Shown here: positions 59,956 to 64,000 of the stretch, one piece after another
Layout of the letters: every line of letters begins with the position of its first letter
Position numbering within the stretch: position 1 is the stretch's first letter
Assembly (NCBI GenBank): GCA_024349765.1
Contig: AP026073.1
Location: forward strand, 4,216,001 to 4,280,000
Source: Streptomyces nigrescens
GTDB taxonomy: Bacteria > Actinomycetota > Actinomycetes > Streptomycetales > Streptomycetaceae
DNA: 64,000 nt
Reading direction: 5' to 3'
Notes under the pieces: generated by a model
Databases searched by the model: none
What the model was told of the DNA's origin: nothing
The model's input: only the letters and a program-made list of their open reading frames with translations
Translations under genes and position numbers: made by a program

Positions 59956-60291
59956 TCACGCGGCCGGGGCCGCGCACTCCTCGGTGGCCTTGACCACGGT
60001 CAGCGTGATCTTCCGGTCGTCCATCGGCGTGCCCGGTGCCGGGTCCTGGCCGCAGACCTTCCACGAGGCAGGCCAGAGCACGATGCGGCCGGCTCCGCGG
60101 CCGTCCCGGAACCGGACGGCGGTGGTGTAGTTCAGCTCCCCGTAGGCGGCGACCAGGTTCTTGCCCGTCACGTCGGGCATCGGGCGGCCGTCGGCGCGGG
60201 CCGGTGCGGCCGGGCCGACCAGGGAGACGGCGAGGGCCGTGACGGCGGTGGCCGTGGCGAGGACGGTTCTGACGGTGCCGGTGTGGTTCAT
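59956..60291 (-). CDS. secreted single-PASTA-domain protein
   Basis: A 111-residue exported protein. The signal peptide ends GPAAPARADGRP. The PASTA-like domain reads MPDVTGKNLVAAYGELNYTTAVRFRD...KVCGQDPAPGTPMDDRKITLTVVK, with two cysteines. PASTA domains bind peptidoglycan fragments or beta-lactams when part of kinases or PBPs; as a free secreted unit its role is unknown. Confidence 0.8.
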   Translation of the reverse strand: MNHTGTVRTVLATATAVTALAVSLVGPAAPARADGRPMPDVTGKNLVAAYGELNYTTAVRFRDGRGAGRIVLWPASWKVCGQDPAPGTPMDDRKITLTVVKATEECAAPAA

Positions 60292-60304
60292 CCCCGGTGA
60301 ACGA

Positions 60305-61210
60305 TCAGCAGGCGGGCCGGTCACTTACCACCGAAGGGGTCTCCTTACCGGCGACCAGGTCCCTGGCCAGTGCGACCCGGGAGAGGCACCGGGCGCCCCA
60401 CAGGACCAGGGCGATGCCGGCGCATTCGGGGATCAGCCACCAGCCGGTGCGGACCCGTTCGTCGAAGAGGGTGACGCCCAGCGACAGGCTCACCAGCGCA
60501 TCGCCCAGGGTGAGCACCGGCTGGGAGGCGGTCAGCGGCCCGGACTGCATGGCGTTCTCGAAGAGGAAGAGGGCCCCCACGCCGACGGCCGCGAAGCCGT
60601 AGGTCTGCCAGGAGGCGAAGAAGGAGGCCGGGCCGCCGGTCTGCCAGGCGTGCGTGGCGTCCTTCATCAGGGCCGCGGTCAGGGCGTAGGAGACGGCCGC
60701 GGCGGCGGCGAAGCAGGCCGCCCGTACGCCGCCGGCCCCGCGGCGCAGCGCGGCCCCGACCGCCGTCCCGATCACCGCGGCGCAGACCGCCAGGGCGAGC
60801 ACCCAGCGGTCGAGCGGGGCGTGGTCGGTGCCGATGGTGGGGGCGGCGGCGGCCAGCGCGGAGCCGAGGCCGACGACGATCAGCGCCACGCCGGTCCAGC
60901 CGTCGCGGGAGATCCGCCCGCCGAGCAGCAGCCGGCCGATGAGCAGGGCCAGCGGGAGTTCGAGGACGAAGATCGGCTGGACCACGGACAGCGCGCCCTG
61001 GGAGAGCGCCAGCGCCTGGAAGCAGGCCGCGGCGATGACGGCGAGCATGCCGCCGAGCCAGGCGGCCCGGTGCAACAGGTCGACCAGCAGGCCCAGGCGC
61101 AGGCCGGGGGCCAGCGGGACGGTACGGGCCGCACGCCGCTGCAGCACCGTGGCCAGCGCGTTGCTGGCCGCGGCGAGCAGGGCGAAGAGCACGGCCGGCC
61201 ATGTGGCCAT
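60305..61210 (-). CDS. EamA/DMT family transporter
   Basis: A 301-residue protein with ten membrane helices in the DMT pattern: ALLAAASNALATVLQRRAAR start, PIFVLELPLALLIGRLLLG, and a second EamA half with FENAMQSGPLTASQPVLTLGDALVSLSLGVTLFDERVRTGWW. Substrate unknown (metabolite exporter is usual). Co-directional with and 13 bases from the PASTA gene. Confidence 0.85.
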   Translation of the reverse strand: MATWPAVLFALLAAASNALATVLQRRAARTVPLAPGLRLGLLVDLLHRAAWLGGMLAVIAAACFQALALSQGALSVVQPIFVLELPLALLIGRLLLGGRISRDGWTGVALIVVGLGSALAAAAPTIGTDHAPLDRWVLALAVCAAVIGTAVGAALRRGAGGVRAACFAAAAAVSYALTAALMKDATHAWQTGGPASFFASWQTYGFAAVGVGALFLFENAMQSGPLTASQPVLTLGDALVSLSLGVTLFDERVRTGWWLIPECAGIALVLWGARCLSRVALARDLVAGKETPSVVSDRPAC

Positions 61211-61563
61211 GCGGCAACCTCCCGGGCACGGCGGCGGAGCCTCAGCGCTTCGACGCTAACCGGAGGAGGCACCGTCGGCCTGCCGACACGAGGGCCGGCC
61301 CGGTCCGGCCGGCGGCACCGTACGGGCCCGGACCGCCCGGTGGCAGATCTTCCCTCCGGCCTGACAAAAGGGCAGGTCAGGGTAGGTGCCTCGCGGTCCG
61401 TGGGTGGCGCAATACTGCGGCAACACCACTGGCCGGAATGCATCGCTATGGTCCCCGCATACCGGCCGAACGCCCCGGCAACTCGGCGCGCCGCTCCCCC
61501 ACACGGTCCGCGCCCCGCTCCCGCCTCCCGCTCCCCCAGCCTCCCCGCCTCCTGGAGACCGCC
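61211..61563. promoter_or_regulatory. intergenic region upstream of the ferredoxin/ABC operon
   Basis: A 353-bp gap between divergent DMT and ferredoxin genes. A possible promoter CTGACA (61361-61366)-16 bp-TAGGTG (61383-61388) points towards the ferredoxin. An in-frame ATG at 61438 could extend the ferredoxin by 42 Arg/Pro-rich residues, but the start at 61564 with GGAGA is far better. No other element recognised. Confidence 0.4.
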
Positions 61564-61791
61564 ATGCCTCTGACCTCGCAACGGGCCGACGTGCCCGTGA
61601 CCATCGACGAGTCCAAGTGCATCGACGGCTGCACGCTCTGCGTCGACATGTGCCCGCTGGACTCGCTGGCCATCGATCCGGCCAGCAACAAGGCGTACAT
61701 GCACGTCGACGAGTGCTGGTACTGCGGCCCGTGCGCCGCTCGCTGTCCCACCGGCGCGGTCACGGTCAACATGCCCTATTTGTTGCGATGA
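61564..61791 (+). CDS. 2[4Fe-4S] ferredoxin, AprB-like
   Basis: A 75-residue ferredoxin with eight cluster cysteines: Cys19, Cys23, Cys26 and Cys30 (CIDGCTLCVDMCP), and Cys51, Cys54, Cys57 and Cys61 (CWYCGPCAARCP). The second motif DECWYCGPCAARCPTGAV resembles the beta subunit of adenylylsulfate reductases and ferredoxins that accompany flavoproteins. No flavoprotein partner lies within the window. Co-directional with the ABC importer genes (13-base gap), suggesting sulfur or sulfonate metabolism (inference). Confidence 0.85.
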   Translation: MPLTSQRADVPVTIDESKCIDGCTLCVDMCPLDSLAIDPASNKAYMHVDECWYCGPCAARCPTGAVTVNMPYLLR

Positions 61792-61804
61792 GAGGCACGT
61801 CCCC

Positions 61805-63211
61805 ATGCGGCACTCCACCCTGAAGCGCACGAAGCGCGCGATCCCCCTCGCGGCTGCGGCCCTGCTCCTCCCCCTCGCCCTCACCGGCTGCGGCGGCGCC
61901 GCGGAGGCGGGCGACGGCAAGCACGTCACCGTCACCGTCGGCTACCAGTCCAAGACCATCAACACCGTCACCGCCGGCACCCTGCTGCGCTCGCTCGGCT
62001 ACTTCGAGCGGGAGCTGCGGGCGCAGGGCACGCGCGACGGCAAGACGTACAAGGTCGACTGGCAGGACTACGCGACCGGCGCGCCGATCACCGCGAGGGG
62101 GTCCCCCCTGGCCCTTAAGGCCTTGGGGGAGGTCGCCGGGAAGGTCGACATCGGCTCGATGGGCGACTTCCCGCTGCTCATCAACGCCGCCCGCGGCAAG
62201 CAGCTGCACGCCCCGACCCGGCTGGTGTCGGTCACCGGCTACAACCTGCGCGGGGCGCTCAACACCATCGTCACCAAGCCCGGTTCGGCGCTGCGCTCGC
62301 TGTCGGACCTGCGCGGCAAGAACGTCTCCAGCAGCGTCGGCTCGGCCTCCGACGGGACCCTGGTACGGGCCCTGCAGCGGGCCGGCATCGACCCGGAGCA
62401 GGGCGTCCACAAGCTCAACCAGCAGCCGGCGGTGGGCGCCTCGGCGCTGCAGTCGGGCAGCGCGGACGCGCTCTCGCAGTTCGTCGCCTGGCCGGGGCTG
62501 CTCGCCTTCCAGGGCAAGGCGCAGGCGTTCTACGACGGGGGCGCGCTCGGTCTGCCCACCTTCCACGGCGTGACCGTGCGGGACGCCTTCGCCGGTCAAC
62601 GCCCGGGTGTGGTCAAGGCGTTCCTCGCCGCCCAGCGGGACGCGACCCGGTACGTGCAGCGCCACCCGGTCGACGCCGCCGAGCGGGTCGCCAGGGCCAC
62701 CGGGCTGCCGGCCGAGGTGGTCTACCTCTGCAACGGCGCCGGAGGCATCGCGACCTTCGACCCGACCCTCAAGCCGCAGCTGATCGCCGCGCTGAAGAAG
62801 GACGTCCCGGTGCTGCGGGCGGCCCGGCTGACCGGGCCGGTCGATGTCGACTCCTTCGTCAACGACCGCTACATCAAGGCGAGTTACGGCAGCGGATACG
62901 CCAAGGCCGTGCGCTCCACCGCACCCCCCTCCGCCGACGAGGTGTGGCTGCGCGGCGAGGACCGCACCCACTCCTTCGCGGATCCGGCGGCGCTGCTGCG
63001 GTTCGTCGCCGCGCACCGCGGCTCGGTGCGGGCCGCGTACGTGGCCGATGCGACGACCGGCAGCCGCTGGTTCGCCGACAAGGCGGTCTGGGTCCGGGAC
63101 GGCGGGCGGCTGCTGCCGTTCGTCACCCGGGCCACCGCGGACGCCTGGACCCGCAAGCACGCCGGCGCGCGCACCGTCGACTACGCCGCCGCCCTGGAGC
63201 AGGCCCGGTGA
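61805..63211 (+). CDS. ABC substrate-binding lipoprotein (SsuA/TauA/NitT-like), with palindromic insertion
   Basis: A 468-residue periplasmic-type lipoprotein: signal with lipobox LPLALTGC. It has the NMT1/SsuA-type fold pattern VGYQSKTINTVTAGTLLRSLGYFERE, VDIGSMGDFPLL, SDLRGKNVSSSVGS, GVTVRDAFAGQRPGVVKAFLAA. It is probably the ligand-binding part of a sulfonate/nitrate-type importer. Codons at 62096-62131 (residues 98-109, RGSPLALKALGE) form a GC-rich palindrome between ITA and VAGKVDIGS, where homologues run on directly, and look like a 36-nt in-frame insertion. Its TGA overlaps the GTG of the broken permease gene. Confidence 0.85.
   Translation: MRHSTLKRTKRAIPLAAAALLLPLALTGCGGAAEAGDGKHVTVTVGYQSKTINTVTAGTLLRSLGYFERELRAQGTRDGKTYKVDWQDYATGAPITARGSPLALKALGEVAGKVDIGSMGDFPLLINAARGKQLHAPTRLVSVTGYNLRGALNTIVTKPGSALRSLSDLRGKNVSSSVGSASDGTLVRALQRAGIDPEQGVHKLNQQPAVGASALQSGSADALSQFVAWPGLLAFQGKAQAFYDGGALGLPTFHGVTVRDAFAGQRPGVVKAFLAAQRDATRYVQRHPVDAAERVARATGLPAEVVYLCNGAGGIATFDPTLKPQLIAALKKDVPVLRAARLTGPVDVDSFVNDRYIKASYGSGYAKAVRSTAPPSADEVWLRGEDRTHSFADPAALLRFVAAHRGSVRAAYVADATTGSRWFADKAVWVRDGGRLLPFVTRATADAWTRKHAGARTVDYAAALEQAR
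62096..62131 (+). repeat. 36-nt palindromic element inserted in frame
   Basis: The 36 bases carry TCCCCC near the start and GGGGGA at the end, an inner GGCC/GGCC stem and a CTTAA loop. They resemble the GGGGGTCCCCCC...TTGGGGGAGG palindromic repeats scattered through Streptomyces intergenic regions. Exactly 12 codons long, so the frame of the substrate-binding gene is preserved. Confidence 0.65.
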
Positions 63212-63623
63212 GCGCGCCGTGGACCCGGCGCGCCCGGCGTGCCACGGCGGTCCTGGCGGCGCTCGCCGGCTGGTCGGCATCGGCGTCTCGTGGATCTGTG
63301 TGATCTCCGCGGAGATGATCTCCGGGGAGTACGGCGTGGGCTACCGCACCTGGCAGGACTACACGATCGTCGACTACCCCGGTGTCTTCGTCGGGATGGC
63401 CACCATCGGGCTGCTGGGACGGCTGACCGCCACGGCGGTGGAACTGGCCGGGCGGCGCCTGGTGCGCTGGCTTCCCCACCGGGAGGGAAGTCAGGCGCCG
63501 ACGCGCCGGCTGCCCCGTACGGAGGGAGGCCAGGCGCCCGAGCGCGCGCTGCCGGCCGAGGCCTCTTACGTGGGACGGGCTCCGGCGCACACCGGCCTGA
63601 CGACGACCGGGGAGCGGGCATGA
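63208..63623 (+). pseudogene. broken ABC transporter permease (internal deletion and frameshift)
   Basis: The GTG at 63208 overlaps the upstream TGA (GTGA) and starts RRARRATAVLAALAGW, a permease-like N-terminus, but the frame stops at 63303. A second frame contains the end of an SsuC-type permease: LVGIGVSWICVISAEMISGEYGVGYRTWQDYTIVDYPGVFVGMATIGLLGRLTATAVELAGRRL. It is followed by a repeated Arg/Glu/Gln-Ala-Pro tail, and its TGA overlaps the ATPase ATG (63620-63623). About 150-200 residues including most membrane helices and the EAA loop are missing between the two parts. Either a true deletion or a sequence or assembly error. Confidence 0.75.
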
Positions 63624-64000
63624 CCGACACCGAACTCACCGCCACCGCACCCGCCGGGGCGCCCGCGCGGGGCCTGCGGCTGACCCTCGCCGGCGCCGTG
63701 CCCGGCCGGCCCGGTGCGCCCGTTCTGCACAGCCTGGACCTGGACGTCGCCCCGGGCGAGATCCTCACCGTCGTCGGCCCGTCCGGCTGCGGCAAGTCCA
63801 CGCTGCTGCGCACCCTCGCAGGTCTGCTGCCCCCGCTGGGCGGCCGGCTGAGCCAGGACGGCGAGCCGCTCACCGGGCCCGCCGCCGACCGCGCCCTGGT
63901 GTTCCAGGAGGACGCCCTGCTGCCCTGGCGCACCCTGCGGGGCAATATCGAACTCCCGCTGGCCATAGGGGGGTTGGCGCGTGCCGAGCGCCGGGCGCGG
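63620..64000 (+). CDS. ABC transporter ATP-binding protein (partial)
   Basis: The gene runs off the window; the first 127 codons are present. Walker A is GPSGCGKST (53-61), and the Q-loop is VFQEDALLPWRTL (Gln96), the typical SsuB/TauB pattern. It would energise the importer whose binding protein is encoded upstream. Signature and Walker B motifs lie outside the window. Confidence 0.88.
   Translation, partial: MTDTELTATAPAGAPARGLRLTLAGAVPGRPGAPVLHSLDLDVAPGEILTVVGPSGCGKSTLLRTLAGLLPPLGGRLSQDGEPLTGPAADRALVFQEDALLPWRTLRGNIELPLAIGGLARAERRAR

Noticed and set aside
1-64000. CRISPR arrays, tRNA/rRNA genes, insertion sequences or phage genes
   Set aside because: No repeat-spacer pattern, tRNA cloverleaf, rRNA sequence or transposase/integrase motif was noticed on either strand.

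Overview
The window is high-GC, densely coded DNA with GTG starts, strong purine-rich ribosome sites and Streptomyces-type families: DUF3662, a one-LysM Rpf-like protein, many small secreted proteins and LysR/TetR/MarR pairs. It also has one rare TTA (bldA-type) leucine codon. It is almost certainly a Streptomyces or close-relative chromosome. I saw no tRNA, rRNA, CRISPR array, transposase or phage module. The content is accessory metabolism, envelope functions and regulators rather than one large biosynthetic cluster.

Layout. 1-6.8 kb: end of an upstream gene and a strong terminator, secreted proteins, a stand-alone FhaA-N-type domain, a TetR/SDR divergent pair, a HAD hydrolase, an LppU-like protein and a maltokinase-cap-like protein. 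7-13.1 kb: a coupled pair of a small protein and a large multi-pass M48 metalloprotease (with the TTA codon), an FG-GAP protein and small secreted or membrane proteins. 13.4-19.6 kb: FUSC transporter, MBL hydrolase, PhzF/LysR pair and a CAP-domain secreted protein. 19.7-22.5 kb: a complete P450 electron-transfer operon (ferredoxin, ferredoxin reductase, P450), followed by a TetR relic and a DUF2975/Xre pair. 23.6-34.7 kb: APH-like kinase, FAD monooxygenase, AlkB-like dioxygenase, TTC38-like protein, hydrolases, a MocR/YczE divergent pair and an RNase H. 34.9-40.8 kb: DoxX, methyltransferase, SRPBCC/hydrolase operon with a TetR, a secreted beta-rich protein, cupin/AraC pair and a MarR relic. 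40.8-44 kb: a PfkB kinase and a HAD-GT20 fusion resembling glucosylglycerol-phosphate synthase/phosphatase. 44.2-56.5 kb: cell-wall enzymes (papain-like, L,D-transpeptidase, Rpf-like), a sigma-like protein with a small coupled membrane partner, an M3 peptidase and a zinc-ribbon SDR. 56.6-61.2 kb: MarR/MFS efflux operon with an unusual beta-domain tail, PASTA protein and DMT transporter. 61.5-64 kb: ferredoxin plus an ABC importer whose permease gene is broken.

How parts work together. Several cassettes are self-contained: the P450 operon, the PfkB/HAD-GT20 pair (likely compatible-solute metabolism), the MarR-controlled efflux operon, and the TetR-controlled hydrolase/SRPBCC operon with an 18-bp perfect palindrome. 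The most unusual items are the TTA-containing M48 protease pair, the sigma-like protein lacking region 4, a 36-nt palindromic insertion inside the ABC substrate-binding gene, and the deletion-frameshift in the adjacent permease gene. All functions are inferred from sequence by eye.
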